Shown one piece after another: positions 44,553 to 55,069 of a DNA stretch of 64,000 nt. Under the pieces are notes generated by a model. The model ran no database searches. It had not been told where the DNA came from and saw only the letters and a program-made list of their open reading frames with translations. The stretch covers positions 1 through 64,000 of the forward strand of contig CANMLX010000017.1 in NCBI GenBank assembly GCA_947498845.1, in the 5' to 3' direction. This stretch comes from an uncultured Flavobacteriaceae bacterium. GTDB taxonomy: Bacteria; Bacteroidota; Bacteroidia; Flavobacteriales; Flavobacteriaceae. The position numbers and the translations under genes are program-made. The number at the start of each line of letters is the position of its first letter. Position 1 is the stretch's first letter.

Positions 44553-47150
44553 ATGAATAAGATTAGATTAAGACAACTAAGAACATACCTATCCATTTTA
44601 ATTGTCTTCCTTATTTTACCGCACCATATTGAAGCTCAAAAAAAGAAAAAAAGTAAAAAAAAGGACAAAATAGCTACAATTGTTAAACCTCCCGTTAAAA
44701 AGCCCAAAAAGAAAACGATTAACGCTTTAGTAAAATCTAGCAAAAAAACGGAAGGTCTTTTCGCTTTATATCAAGATACCATATCTGGATCTTTACAAAT
44801 GTTAATTTCAAAAGAACAACTTAATAAAGAGTACATCCATTTTTCTCAAATAGCAAATGGCGTAATGGAGAGCGGGCGTTTGGTCAAAGGAATGTACAGA
44901 CCTTCTCTTGTATTTAAAATCAAAAAACATTTTAATAAAATTGAATTTATCAAACAAAACACCTCGTTTTATTTTGATCCTGAAAATCCGCTATACAAAT
45001 CTAAAAATGCCAATATTTCGAATGGCAATATTGCAAGCATAAAAATTGAAGCTTCAGATGATAAAAAAGGGCTTTACCTTATAAAAGCCGATGGTTTGTT
45101 TTTAAAAGAAACATTTGGACAAATAAAACCTCCTAAATATCCTGGTATGCGACCTACAGCATTTTCTCTAGGTAACATAGATAAAAACAAAACCAAAATA
45201 ACACGTATAAAAAACTACCCAGATAATGTTAATATTACTACAGAATACGTGTATTACAAACCTTCCATATTAAACAAAGGATCTAATGCAATAGCCGATG
45301 CCAGAAATGTAAGTATAAAAGTATACCATAGCTTAATTGCAATGCCTGAAAATGATTATGAAATTAGACTAGATGATCCAAGAGTAGGGTATTTTGCTAC
45401 TCAAGTAGATGATCAAACGTCTACAGATGTAATTAATTATAGAGATTTAGTACACAGATGGCATTTAAAAAAGAAAAATCCTGAGCTAGCGCTTTCCGAG
45501 CCTGTAAAACCAATTACATGGTGGATGGAAAACACAACTCCAATAAAATGGAGAGAAACTATAAAAAATGCTGTTTTAGAATGGAACAAAGCCTTCGAAA
45601 AAGCGGGGTTTAAAAATGCTATAGAAGTAAAACAACAACCAGATGATGCCGATTGGGATGCAGGTGATATAAGATATAATGTATTGAGATGGACATCCTC
45701 TCCAAACCCTCCTTTTGGAGGCTATGGCCCTAGTTTTGTTAATCCAAAAACTGGTGAAATTATGGGAGCAGATATCATGCTAGAATTTGTTCATTTTACA
45801 AACAGAGTATTCTATGATAAACTCTTTGATTCAAGTGCTTCTTCTAATTTGATTAATGAATCTGGTAATGCACATCTTGATCACTCAAACTGTGCTCTAG
45901 GTATAGAAATGCATAAAAACTTAGTCTTAGGGAATATTGCTCTAAAAGCAAATAGTAGTGAAGACTTTGAAATGGAACGTATGAAAAAAGAAGCAATGAC
46001 GGCTTTAATCATGCATGAGGTTGGACACACCTTAGGTTTAAATCATAACATGAAAGCAAGTCAGTTATTTTCTCCAGAACAATTAGCTAATGCAGATTTT
46101 ATAAAAGGAAAATGCCTTACTGGCTCTGTAATGGATTATGCAGGTATTAACTTAACAAGAGACAAAACTAAACAGGGACAATTTTATGATACTACAATAG
46201 GTCCTTACGACGTCTGGGCTATACAGTTTGGATATACGCCTTTTTCGTCTAAAATGGAAAGAGATAATTTACTAAATCTATCGACAAAACCAGAACTTAT
46301 GTTTGGTAATGATGCAGATGATATGCGTTCTCCTGGAAAAGCCATAGACCCTAGAGTTATGATTGGCGATTTATCTAATGATCAAATTCAATTTTCTATA
46401 AATCGCTTTGAATTGATTAATGATATGATGACAAAACTTAAATCTAAATTCTCCAATAAAGGTAAATCTTATCAAGAGTTAAAACATGCCTATAACATTC
46501 TTTCCTATTTAAAAAGTGATGCTGCAGATATCACTTCAAGGTTTATTGGAGGGGTTTATGTTGATAGAGCTATGATAGGACAAGAAGGTGCTACACAGCC
46601 TTACACTCCAGTGAGTTTAAAAGACCAAAAACGTGCTATGGATGTACTAAAAAAATATGTTTTTGCACCTGATGCCTTTCAAACTCCAGATAATTTAATA
46701 AACCACCTAGCGAGTCAAAGAAGAGGATTTAATTTTAGAACAACAGAAGACCCAAAAATACACCGTAGAATACTAAACATACAACAAGGTGTTTTATTTC
46801 ACCTATTACACCCCAATACATTACAAAGAATTACAGATTCTCAACTTTACGGAAACCAATATAAACTCTCTGCCTTTATGTTAGATTTAAATAATGCTAT
46901 CTTTAAATCTGATATATATGGTAATGTAAATTCGTTTAGGCAAAATCTACAATTAAAATACACCAATATGCTTTTAGATATGCTTATTGGAAAACGAAAA
47001 AGCAGTTATACCAATAACGCCAAGTCTATGGCTTTATATAATTTAAAACGTATTAAAACTATGGCAACAAATACTGGCGACATTGCTAGTAGAGCCCATA
47101 AAGAACATTTAAAAACACTAATTAATAATGGACTCAAGGAATTAAAATAA
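44553..47150 (+). CDS. Large zinc-dependent metalloprotease (DUF5117/DUF5118 type)
   Basis: An 865-residue secreted enzyme with a signal peptide (cleavage near IEAQ, residue 29), then a lysine-rich stretch to about residue 60. DUF5118/DUF5117-like domains precede the catalytic region. The zinc site is MHEVGHTLGLNHN with His488, Glu489 and His492, and the Met-turn is SVMDYAG. This places it with metzincin-like Bacteroidota proteases of unknown substrate. It would act in the periplasm or outside the cell. It is a single gene. Confidence 0.88.
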   Translation: MNKIRLRQLRTYLSILIVFLILPHHIEAQKKKKSKKKDKIATIVKPPVKKPKKKTINALVKSSKKTEGLFALYQDTISGSLQMLISKEQLNKEYIHFSQIANGVMESGRLVKGMYRPSLVFKIKKHFNKIEFIKQNTSFYFDPENPLYKSKNANISNGNIASIKIEASDDKKGLYLIKADGLFLKETFGQIKPPKYPGMRPTAFSLGNIDKNKTKITRIKNYPDNVNITTEYVYYKPSILNKGSNAIADARNVSIKVYHSLIAMPENDYEIRLDDPRVGYFATQVDDQTSTDVINYRDLVHRWHLKKKNPELALSEPVKPITWWMENTTPIKWRETIKNAVLEWNKAFEKAGFKNAIEVKQQPDDADWDAGDIRYNVLRWTSSPNPPFGGYGPSFVNPKTGEIMGADIMLEFVHFTNRVFYDKLFDSSASSNLINESGNAHLDHSNCALGIEMHKNLVLGNIALKANSSEDFEMERMKKEAMTALIMHEVGHTLGLNHNMKASQLFSPEQLANADFIKGKCLTGSVMDYAGINLTRDKTKQGQFYDTTIGPYDVWAIQFGYTPFSSKMERDNLLNLSTKPELMFGNDADDMRSPGKAIDPRVMIGDLSNDQIQFSINRFELINDMMTKLKSKFSNKGKSYQELKHAYNILSYLKSDAADITSRFIGGVYVDRAMIGQEGATQPYTPVSLKDQKRAMDVLKKYVFAPDAFQTPDNLINHLASQRRGFNFRTTEDPKIHRRILNIQQGVLFHLLHPNTLQRITDSQLYGNQYKLSAFMLDLNNAIFKSDIYGNVNSFRQNLQLKYTNMLLDMLIGKRKSSYTNNAKSMALYNLKRIKTMATNTGDIASRAHKEHLKTLINNGLKELK

Positions 47151-47231
47151 CCAACAAAGAAAATGTTTTTCTATTGATTGTACTTCTCTTAGGGTACATA
47201 ACAACTATACATCTATACTATCTAAATTTAT

Positions 47232-47489
47232 AAATTGTTGAACTGTTGAGCTGTTGAATCGTTGAACTGTTAATTTGTTGATTTGCTGAAATAAATAAAC
47301 TTCTAAACAGATAAACAACTAAACCTTAAAACTAATAATAGTGTTGAAGTTAAATCGTTGATTTGTTGATATAAATAAACCTCTAAACAGTTAAACAATT
47401 AAACACATAAACAACTAAACCTTTAAACTAATGATAGTGTTGAAGTTAAATCGTTGAGTTGTTGATATAAACAGACTTCTAAACAGTTA
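47232..47489. repeat. Degenerate tandem repeats rich in GTTGA
   Basis: A run of 9-10-base units of the type TGTTGAACT (about 47235-47285) leads into three longer units. These start at about 47278, 47357 and 47453 and share TTGATATAAATAAACCTCTAAACAG and GTGTTGAAGTTAAATCG blocks. The spacings are 79 and 96 bases, the second unit carrying an extra 17 bases. Nothing is encoded. Confidence 0.7.
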
Positions 47490-47490
47490 A

Positions 47491-47530
47491 AAATAAAAGA
47501 ATCGCCTAAAAATTACTTTTCAGACGACTC
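47491..47530 (-). terminator. Terminator of the mechanosensitive channel gene
   Basis: On the minus strand GAGTCGTCT pairs with AGGCGATTC (two G-U pairs), followed by TTTTATTT. It lies about 35 bases after the stop of the channel gene. Confidence 0.6.
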
Positions 47531-47564
47531 ATTAAAATTCAATACAATTTCTGCAAAACTTAAT

Positions 47565-48734
47565 CTACTTATTATTAAATTTCTGCAATATTTTCTCCAT
47601 CTGTTTCCCAGCAGCTTCTCTTCCTCCTAAACCAAACGACAAAATTATAGTTAACGCAACAGTTCCTAACAGAATACCAAAAGCTAAGTTTACAATTTCA
47701 TCGGCTATTCCCATAGTTCTTAAACCTATGGCCAAAAATATGGCTATAACAGCTATTCTTATTATAGATGCTACAAATTTATTATTATCATTTTTGGCAA
47801 AATTATTTGCGGCTACGCTAGAAATCCAGTTACCAATAGCTAGAATTACCAATCCTAATAAAATCTTACCAGAATAATTAGTTATTGTATATAGTATTTC
47901 CGATAAATGGCCAAATTCCAATTTATCTACTGCAGTAGTAATTCCAAATAACACAATGAAGAAATAAACTAAATTCCCAATAATCTTTACAATATTAGTA
48001 TCACCAACAATAGCCGTTAATTGGGCTCTTTTAAGAAATTCATTAAGATTCATACTGTTTAATAAGTCTTTTATCAATTCGCTTAAAAAACGACCTCCAA
48101 CAATAAAAAGTATTAATATTAATGCTGCTATAATTACTTTAGGTATAGCGCCAAAAAAGTCTTTTAACATCCCTGTTGCTGGCTCTGATATAGATTCCAT
48201 ATTCAAAATATTAAAAGCAGAAATTAGCAATGGAATAAATACAAATATGAATACTATTTTTTTAACGATCCCAATGAAATCAATGTTTTCTGGTAATCTT
48301 AATTTTGGAACAAGTTTTTGTATAGAATCTCCAGAAAACTCTACCAACTCCGAAATTATAGTAGCTAACATATAACCAATATAACACACTAATCCTGCAC
48401 CTATAATATTGGGTAAAAACTCTGTAAAATCACTAAGCATATTTTTTAATGGGTCTAACACATTTGTCATACCTAGTTTTTCTAATGCCAGTGTAAAAAC
48501 AAAAATCATAATTAAGAAATAAACCAACTTACTAATAAACTTAGATAAGCTAATTTTTGAGCTCTTTAATTTTTCATCTACACCAGTTTTTCTAATTACT
48601 TTTGAAGTCATTCTCTTTAAGAATCCTGCAACAAACCACCCTATTATTATAATTAATAAAGCTGCCAAAGCACTTGATAATTTACCTCCTAGTGATCGAG
48701 ATAAACTGTCTAATAGTTTTGATAAATAATCCAT
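47565..48734 (-). CDS. Mechanosensitive ion channel family protein
   Basis: A 389-residue membrane protein with about nine hydrophobic segments. Several conserved transmembrane-helix repeats have the pattern LIIIIGWFVAGFLKRM and LVILAIGNWISSVAANNF, with LALGLG-like glycines near the end (ILSFGLGGREAAGKQMEK). It matches the TM-repeat CmpX/MscS-like proteins of Bacteroidota, which release pressure on osmotic shock. It ends in a short charged tail. Gating and selectivity cannot be inferred. Confidence 0.82.
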   Translation of the reverse strand: MDYLSKLLDSLSRSLGGKLSSALAALLIIIIGWFVAGFLKRMTSKVIRKTGVDEKLKSSKISLSKFISKLVYFLIMIFVFTLALEKLGMTNVLDPLKNMLSDFTEFLPNIIGAGLVCYIGYMLATIISELVEFSGDSIQKLVPKLRLPENIDFIGIVKKIVFIFVFIPLLISAFNILNMESISEPATGMLKDFFGAIPKVIIAALILILFIVGGRFLSELIKDLLNSMNLNEFLKRAQLTAIVGDTNIVKIIGNLVYFFIVLFGITTAVDKLEFGHLSEILYTITNYSGKILLGLVILAIGNWISSVAANNFAKNDNNKFVASIIRIAVIAIFLAIGLRTMGIADEIVNLAFGILLGTVALTIILSFGLGGREAAGKQMEKILQKFNNK

Positions 48735-48907
48735 ATTTTTTAGTTTTCAATGGTTAATAATTACTATTAAGACACATTAATTTTTCAGAAGGTACATTTT
48801 TCTGATTATTTGAGTAATTTTGTTTACACAGGGGTGATTTCTCTCCCACGCTGCTTTTTCGAGTGCTTCGAAAAAATAAAGGTATAGAAGGAATGGTTAT
48901 TTTAAAT

Positions 48908-49069
48908 CCGTTTTATGCATTAGAATTTCGTTAGGAGACTTTGATATACAATAAATACTAGTGTTTTATTAATCTTAGTCCCGCATGTGCGGGAGTGAAA
49001 TTAAAAAATACAGTTTACTATAGTATTTGAAGTAGATTGACGCAATATATATTCTAATGCATAAAGTGG
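48908..49069. repeat. 162-bp element with 19-bp inverted ends
   Basis: CCGTTTTATGCATTAGAAT (48908-48926) and the complement of 49051-49069 match at 17 of 19 bases. Inside is a perfect hairpin TCCCGCA/TGCGGGA at about 48979. The end sequence resembles the outer arm of the 38178-38387 element. Upstream, TTTTTCGA/TCGAAAAA makes another hairpin at about 48851, and ACGTCTATTT/AAATAGACGT one at about 49076. No gene lies in 48735-49118. Confidence 0.55.
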
Positions 49070-49118
49070 ATTGGACGTCTATTTTAAATAGACGTTAACT
49101 TTTTTAAACTAGATTAAA

Positions 49119-50360
49119 ATGGCTGTTTTAAAACAATTAACATCCAATAAGGCTATAGCATTAGAAGACAAATACGGAGCACATAACTACCATCCATTAC
49201 CCGTAGTTTTAAGTAAAGGAAAAGGTGTTTTTGTTTGGGATGCCGAAGGAAAAAAGTACTATGATTTTTTATCTGCTTATTCTGCAGTAAATCAAGGCCA
49301 TTGTCACCCTAAAATAATAGAAGCATTAACCAATCAAGCCCAAAATTTAACGCTTACCTCAAGGGCTTTCTATAATGATATGCTAGGGCAATACGAAAAA
49401 TTTGCTTGTGAGTTGTTTGGTTTCGATAAATTACTTCCTATGAATACTGGTGCCGAAGCTGTAGAAACCGCTTTAAAAATAACACGTAAATGGGCTTATG
49501 AGGTTAAAAACATACCAGAAAATGAGGCTAAAGTTATTGTTTGTGAAAATAATTTTCATGGCAGAACAACAACAATTATTTCATTTTCTAACGACCCTGT
49601 AGCTCGTGAAAATTTTGGACCCTATACTAAAGGTTTTATTAAAATTGAATACGATAATTTAAACGCCCTTGAAAATACACTTAAAACAAACCCTAATATT
49701 GCTGGTTTTTTAGTAGAACCTATACAAGGAGAAGCAGGCGTTTATGTTCCTAGCGAAAATTATCTTGCTAAAGCTAAGGATCTTTGTAAGCAGTACAACG
49801 TTTTATTTATTGCAGATGAGGTGCAAACAGGCATTGCGCGTACCGGTAAATTGTTAGCCGTAGATCATGAAAATGTGAAACCAGATATTCTAATTCTAGG
49901 AAAAGCATTAAGTGGTGGTGTTTACCCTGTAAGTGCTGTTTTAGCAAACGATACTATAATGCACGTTATCAAACCAGGTAACCATGGCAGTACCTTTGGA
50001 GGCAATCCTATTGCTGCTGCAGTAGCTATAGCTGCTTTAAAAGTAATTAAAGATGAAAAATTAGCTATTAACGCTCAAGTATTAGGTAATTTATTTAGAG
50101 AAGAGTTGAATACATACATTAAAACCAGCAATATAGCATCTTTAGTAAGAGGTAAAGGGTTATTAAATGCCATAGTTATAAATGATGATGATGATAGCGA
50201 TACTGCTTGGAACATATGTTTAGCCTTGCGAGATAATGGTTTATTAGCAAAACCAACTCATGGTAATATTATTCGTTTTGCACCTCCTTTGGTGATGACT
50301 AAAGAACAACTACTAGAATGTGTTAGTATAATTACTTCAACGCTTAAGGAGTTTGAGTAA
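49119..50360 (+). CDS. rocD: Ornithine--oxo-acid transaminase
   Basis: A 413-residue class III PLP aminotransferase that moves the delta-amino group of ornithine to 2-oxoglutarate. Signatures are [62 protein letters not shown], the Schiff-base Lys262 in [15 protein letters not shown] and the [11 protein letters not shown] loop. Length is as expected. It links arginine and ornithine breakdown to glutamate and proline; the proline dehydrogenase at 22 kb acts on the same node but is far away. Confidence 0.94.
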   Translation: MAVLKQLTSNKAIALEDKYGAHNYHPLPVVLSKGKGVFVWDAEGKKYYDFLSAYSAVNQGHCHPKIIEALTNQAQNLTLTSRAFYNDMLGQYEKFACELFGFDKLLPMNTGAEAVETALKITRKWAYEVKNIPENEAKVIVCENNFHGRTTTIISFSNDPVARENFGPYTKGFIKIEYDNLNALENTLKTNPNIAGFLVEPIQGEAGVYVPSENYLAKAKDLCKQYNVLFIADEVQTGIARTGKLLAVDHENVKPDILILGKALSGGVYPVSAVLANDTIMHVIKPGNHGSTFGGNPIAAAVAIAALKVIKDEKLAINAQVLGNLFREELNTYIKTSNIASLVRGKGLLNAIVINDDDDSDTAWNICLALRDNGLLAKPTHGNIIRFAPPLVMTKEQLLECVSIITSTLKEFE

Positions 50361-50447
50361 TATTATAAATTGATTTAATGTATAAGTCCTCGCTACCTGT
50401 TTTGAATTGCTATTAAAACATTTTATAGTGCATAATTTTATTAATCT

Positions 50448-50732
50448 ATGTGGTACACAAAGTTCGATTTGATAAAACGAGAAGGTAAAATTAAATGCCC
50501 AAATTGTTCTAAAATTTTTTCAGAACAATTATTTTATTCATTAGACCCTATGACTTGTCATGATTGTTCCTACAAACTTGTCTTTTTAAGAACTCTAAAT
50601 TTTATTTATATAATAAATTTAGTTGAATCCCCTGAATTATTTAAAGTGATACGTGAATATTTAATCAATCAGTCTTCTAAAAAAGGAAGGTTTGAATTAA
50701 AAGAAGTTTTTAGGCTTTTCGAAGGAGAATAG
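50448..50732 (+). CDS. Small zinc-ribbon protein
   Basis: A 94-residue protein with four cysteines in two CxxC pairs (KCPNCSKIF and MTCHDCSYK) spaced by 18 residues, as in a zinc ribbon. The second half is helical and charged (KVIREYLINQSSKKGRFELK). It has no signal peptide. It lies 87 bases after rocD on the same strand. I do not recognise the family; a nucleic-acid or protein-binding role is only suggested by the ribbon. Confidence 0.6.
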   Translation: MWYTKFDLIKREGKIKCPNCSKIFSEQLFYSLDPMTCHDCSYKLVFLRTLNFIYIINLVESPELFKVIREYLINQSSKKGRFELKEVFRLFEGE

Positions 50733-50940
50733 GGAATTTACTCTACTTATGGGTGGCTAGCTTGTAACTAGTGACGTTCGAGCTGCAAGATAAAAAAAGA
50801 AAGAGAAAGTAGTAATAATATAAATATTAAAAACTAAGCTTTTACAATTAATCAAAAGACTTTATTTGTTCTTTATACAGACAGGGTCTCAGTTAGTGAC
50901 AAGAAAAGAAAACTTCTATTTTAAAAGTGGAATAGAGTAT

Positions 50941-50976
50941 AAAAAAATCCAAAGCTTTCACTTTGGATTTTTTTAT
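50941..50976. terminator. Bidirectional terminator
   Basis: AAAAAAATCCAAAG pairs with CTTTGGATTTTTTT around a 6-nt loop. It lies between the zinc-ribbon gene and the convergent gyrA-TPR operon and can end both. Confidence 0.85.
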
Positions 50977-50996
50977 TATTTGGTTGGTAATATATA

Positions 50997-52256
50997 CTAA
51001 TTACCTGCATTAATACTAGCTACAAGCGCTTTCATCTCTTTAAACTTAGCAGTTTCTCCAAGAGCACTATAAATATTCATTAGTGTAGAGGCTGCATTTA
51101 CATTCTTACTATCTATCTCTAAAGCTTTTGTTAAAAATGGCAATGCTTCTTGATATAATCCGTGACGTTTCGCTTTTAATTGATCGTAACGTCTATTATC
51201 AGCAGCAGAGCTTCCTAGATTATTCATTTCTTCAATAAGTGCTTGCTCTGCATCTAATATTATAGCAGCAGAGTTAATGTATGAATTAATAGATTTAGGA
51301 TTTAACTCAATTGCTTTTGCATAATACTTTTTAGCAGATTCTATATCATTAGATTCTGCAGAAATAACACCTAAGTTATACTGTAATTCTGCATTATTAG
51401 GGTCTTTTTGAGTTGCTGTTTCTAATAACTCTTTAAACTTTTTTGTATCTCCCATTTCATAATAGATATTAGCCTCTGATATAATTAGATTAACATCTTC
51501 TGGGTTTTCTGTCCTAGCGTCTTGTATGGCTAGAATAGCTTTATCTTTCTCTCCATTAGAAATATACATAAGTGCTACGTTCTTTACTATGTCTGCTCTT
51601 TTAGAAGGCGATGTTTCTTGAGTAGGACTGTTATGCTGCTTAGCCTTAACCGAAGCGTCTCTTAATTGTTTATTTGGAAAGGCTTCTTTTTCATTTGTTT
51701 TGCCATTAACGGCATAATATTTTGTTTCTACACCTGTATATTTTAAATTCTTAAGTTTTTCATATAACGGTAAAGCACGCTTATAATCTTTTGCATTAAT
51801 GGCTGTAGCAGCAGCATAATAAAGATACGTTGTATCTTGTGGTCTCAAGTTATAAACACCTTCAAAATTTGTTGATGCTTCAGCAAATTTCTTGTTTTCG
51901 TAGGCTTCATTTCCATCAGATAAGAATTTTTTCGCCATTTCTTCTTTTAACAAACGTACTGGTACTTTGTAGGTATTATTATCTTTTACCTGATCCAAAT
52001 ATTCTAAAGATTTAGCCATATCTTCTTTGCTTCCTGCTCCAGCAGAAAATAATGCCGCGCCTTTTAGATACTTATATTTACTTAATGATTTTTCATCTAA
52101 AGATTCAAGCATCGGCTCAACTTGAGATAAGGCTGTTTTAGCTTCTGCAAAATTTGCTTTTTTAATTGCCTTATCTGCCAATTTTAATTCTCCTTTTTGG
52201 GAGAAAGAGAACGCACTTACAGAAAGCGCTATAGCTAGTAGCGTTTGTTTTTTCAT
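50997..52256 (-). CDS. Tetratricopeptide-repeat protein
   Basis: A 419-residue exported protein with a signal peptide (cleavage near AFSFSQ, residue 19) and about seven TPR-like helical pairs. These include AYENKKFAEASTNFEGVYNL, YYAAATAINAKDYKRALPLY, AELQYNLGVISAESNDIESA and YAKAIELNPKSINSYINSAA. It is a scaffold for protein interaction; the partner is unknown. It is 26 bases downstream of gyrA and probably co-transcribed with it, an arrangement I recall as common in this family. Confidence 0.85.
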   Translation of the reverse strand: MKKQTLLAIALSVSAFSFSQKGELKLADKAIKKANFAEAKTALSQVEPMLESLDEKSLSKYKYLKGAALFSAGAGSKEDMAKSLEYLDQVKDNNTYKVPVRLLKEEMAKKFLSDGNEAYENKKFAEASTNFEGVYNLRPQDTTYLYYAAATAINAKDYKRALPLYEKLKNLKYTGVETKYYAVNGKTNEKEAFPNKQLRDASVKAKQHNSPTQETSPSKRADIVKNVALMYISNGEKDKAILAIQDARTENPEDVNLIISEANIYYEMGDTKKFKELLETATQKDPNNAELQYNLGVISAESNDIESAKKYYAKAIELNPKSINSYINSAAIILDAEQALIEEMNNLGSSAADNRRYDQLKAKRHGLYQEALPFLTKALEIDSKNVNAASTLMNIYSALGETAKFKEMKALVASINAGN

Positions 52257-52282
52257 TTTTCTATTATTTTTTAGTTCTTTAT

Positions 52283-54811
52283 TTAATCGTTTTCATTGTT
52301 AGTATTATCAACAGTTGTGCCATCATTGGTAACATCAGGGTTTTCAGTATCTTCAACGCCTTCTACATCATCTTCATCATGCATAACTTTTGCTACTGCA
52401 GCAATAGAATCTTTGCCTTTTAAGTTAATTAACTTAACACCTTGAGTTGCTCTACCCATCACCCTCAAATCCTGAACAGCCATTCTTATAGCGATACCAG
52501 ATTTATTAATAATCATTAAATCATCATCATCGGTAACATTTTTTATGGACACTAATTCACCTGTTTTTTCGGTGACAGATATCGTTTTAACGCCTTTTCC
52601 TCCACGGTTTGTTATTCTATAGTCTTCTAAACTAGAACGTTTACCATAACCATTTTCTGAAACCACAAGAATATTACTTTCCATGTCGTTAACAGCAACC
52701 ATACCAATCACTTCATCATTATCATGCTGTAGCGTAATACCTCTAACTCCAGAAGCGCCTCTTCCCATAGGTCTGGTTTTAGCTTCTTCAAAACGAATAG
52801 CTTTACCAGATTTAAGTGCTAGCATAACCTGGCTATCGCCTGTTGTTAATTTAGCTTCTAATAATTCGTCTTCTTCCTTGATGGTAATAGCATTAATTCC
52901 GTTTGTTCTAGGACGAGAATATTGCTCTAAAGATGTCTTTTTAACCTGACCATTTTTGGTAGCCATAATCACGTAATGACTGTTAATATAATCTTCATCT
53001 TTTAAATCCTGTGTACAGATAAACGCTTTTACTTTATCATCCTGCTCAATATTTATGAGATTTTGAATTGCTCTTCCCTTTGAGGTTTTACTCCCTTCAG
53101 GAATTTCATAAACACGCATCCAGAAACATTTTCCTTTTTGTGTAAAGAATAACATGTATTGATGGTTAGTCCCAACAAACAAATGTTCTAAAAAGTCTTC
53201 ATTTCTAGTTGTAGACGCTTTTTGCCCTACGCCTCCTCTATTTTGTGTTTTGTACTCGTTAAGCGATGTTCTTTTTATGTAGCCTGCATGAGAAATTGTA
53301 ATAACAACTTTCTCATTAGGAATCATATCTTCAATACTTAAGTCGCCTCCAGCATATTCTATCTTAGATCTACGCTCATCACCGTATTTATCACGAATTA
53401 CTTCTAATTCTTCCTTAATAATATTCATACGACGTTCTTTTTTGTCCAGAATATCTTTTAAGTCTGTAATTGTTTTTATAATGTCCTCATACTCTGCTCT
53501 TAGCTTATCTTGCTCCAGTCCTGTTAACTGACGTAAACGCATTTCAACAATCGCTCTGGCTTGTATTTCAGACAATTTAAAACGTTCAATTAAATTTGCT
53601 CTGGCTTCATCGGCATTAGATGACGCACGTATAATTTTTATAACTTCATCTATATTATCTGAAGCTATAATTAACCCTTCAAGTATATGAGCGCGTTCTT
53701 CGGCTTTTCTTAATTCGTATTTTGTACGTCTTACAACAACCTCATGCCTATGCTCTACAAAATAGTGGATTAAATCCTTTAAATTTAATAACTGCGGACG
53801 TCCATTTACAAGCGCAATATTGTTAACACTAAACGAAGACTGTAGTGCTGTATACTTAAACAGCTTATTCAACACAATATTAGGTATGGCATCACGCTTT
53901 AAAACGTAAACAATACGCATACCTTTTCTATCCGACTCGTCTCTAATAGTAGAAATACCTTCTAATTTTTTATCATTTACCAAATCAGCAGTTTTCTTAA
54001 TCATATCTGCTTTATTGACTTGGTAAGGTATTTCGTCTACTATAATACACTCACGGCCATTAACCTCTTCTATATTAGCACGACCACGCATTACAATTCG
54101 TCCTCTACCTGTGTGAAATGCTTCTTTTACACCATCATAACCATAAATAATCCCTCCTGTAGGAAAATCTGGAGCCTTAATATGTGTAATAAGTTCATCT
54201 ACCTCTATATCGTTATTTTCAATGTACGCTATTGTACCATTAACAACTTCGGTTAAATTATGTGGCGGCATATTGGTTGCCATACCAACAGCAATTCCAG
54301 AAGCCCCATTGACTAAAAGTCCTGGTATACGTGTTGGTAACACTGTAGGTTCCTGTAAAGTATCGTCAAAGTTTAGTTTATGGTCAACGGTTTCTTTATC
54401 TATATCTGCCAACATATCCTCAGATATCTTACGCATTCTAGCTTCTGTATAACGCATTGCTGCAGGGCTATCTCCATCTACAGACCCAAAGTTTCCCTGC
54501 CCATCTACAAGCATATAGCGTAAGCTCCAATCTTGAGCCATACGCACCATAGCATCGTAAACCGATGTATCCCCATGCGGATGGTACTTACCTAAAACTT
54601 CTCCTACTATTCTTGCAGATTTTTTGTGAGCGGAGTTAGCTTTTACACCAAGTTCATGCATGCCGTAAAGTACGCGTCTATGCACTGGTTTTAATCCATC
54701 TCTTACATCTGGTAATGCACGTGACACAATGACCGACATTGAATAATCAATGTAGGCCGATTTCATTTCATCTTCAATGTTAATAGGTATCAGTTTTTCT
54801 CCTTCAGCCAT
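52283..54811 (-). CDS. gyrA: DNA gyrase subunit A
   Basis: An 842-residue type IIA topoisomerase subunit. The catalytic Tyr121 lies in [12 protein letters not shown], the winged-helix region is [11 protein letters not shown], and the GyrA box is [11 protein letters not shown]. The C-terminal beta-pinwheel blades ([20 protein letters not shown] and similar) are followed by an acidic tail ([15 protein letters not shown]). The quinolone region reads [15 protein letters not shown], with Thr82 at the position of Ser83 in E. coli. Together with GyrB it introduces negative supercoils. It is divergent from clpC. Confidence 0.97.
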   Translation of the reverse strand: MAEGEKLIPINIEDEMKSAYIDYSMSVIVSRALPDVRDGLKPVHRRVLYGMHELGVKANSAHKKSARIVGEVLGKYHPHGDTSVYDAMVRMAQDWSLRYMLVDGQGNFGSVDGDSPAAMRYTEARMRKISEDMLADIDKETVDHKLNFDDTLQEPTVLPTRIPGLLVNGASGIAVGMATNMPPHNLTEVVNGTIAYIENNDIEVDELITHIKAPDFPTGGIIYGYDGVKEAFHTGRGRIVMRGRANIEEVNGRECIIVDEIPYQVNKADMIKKTADLVNDKKLEGISTIRDESDRKGMRIVYVLKRDAIPNIVLNKLFKYTALQSSFSVNNIALVNGRPQLLNLKDLIHYFVEHRHEVVVRRTKYELRKAEERAHILEGLIIASDNIDEVIKIIRASSNADEARANLIERFKLSEIQARAIVEMRLRQLTGLEQDKLRAEYEDIIKTITDLKDILDKKERRMNIIKEELEVIRDKYGDERRSKIEYAGGDLSIEDMIPNEKVVITISHAGYIKRTSLNEYKTQNRGGVGQKASTTRNEDFLEHLFVGTNHQYMLFFTQKGKCFWMRVYEIPEGSKTSKGRAIQNLINIEQDDKVKAFICTQDLKDEDYINSHYVIMATKNGQVKKTSLEQYSRPRTNGINAITIKEEDELLEAKLTTGDSQVMLALKSGKAIRFEEAKTRPMGRGASGVRGITLQHDNDEVIGMVAVNDMESNILVVSENGYGKRSSLEDYRITNRGGKGVKTISVTEKTGELVSIKNVTDDDDLMIINKSGIAIRMAVQDLRVMGRATQGVKLINLKGKDSIAAVAKVMHDEDDVEGVEDTENPDVTNDGTTVDNTNNEND

Positions 54812-54931
54812 ATATATTTAATTTAATTTATCAGTATTTCAAAACGTGCTAATATACAAATTTCACTAGTGAGTATTAAATAGACCATTAGTGTTTTTGA
54901 TACTTTTTATTAACAATTTAACAGTCCTTTT

Positions 54932-54961
54932 TAGTTAATAAGTATATGCACTCTACCTTTG
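54932..54961 (+). promoter_or_regulatory. Promoter of clpC
   Basis: TACCTTTG (54954-54961) fits TAnnTTTG. TAG at 54932-54934, nineteen bases before it, is one change from the -33 TTG. The leader to the ATG is about 105 bases. Confidence 0.4.
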
Positions 54962-55069
54962 ATTTTATATATTTTTTTCGTCGATTAGCATCCACACTAG
55001 ATTTTCAGGTACAGTTATTGCTGTTAGTAAAACTATTATTAGTATTTTTAATGCAGAAAGAATTTAAAT

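Noticed and set aside
42038..47150. Polysaccharide-utilisation locus formed by the Gfo/Idh, ThuA and protease genes
   Set aside because: No SusC/SusD, glycoside hydrolase or sulfatase is present, and a repeat element splits the first two genes.
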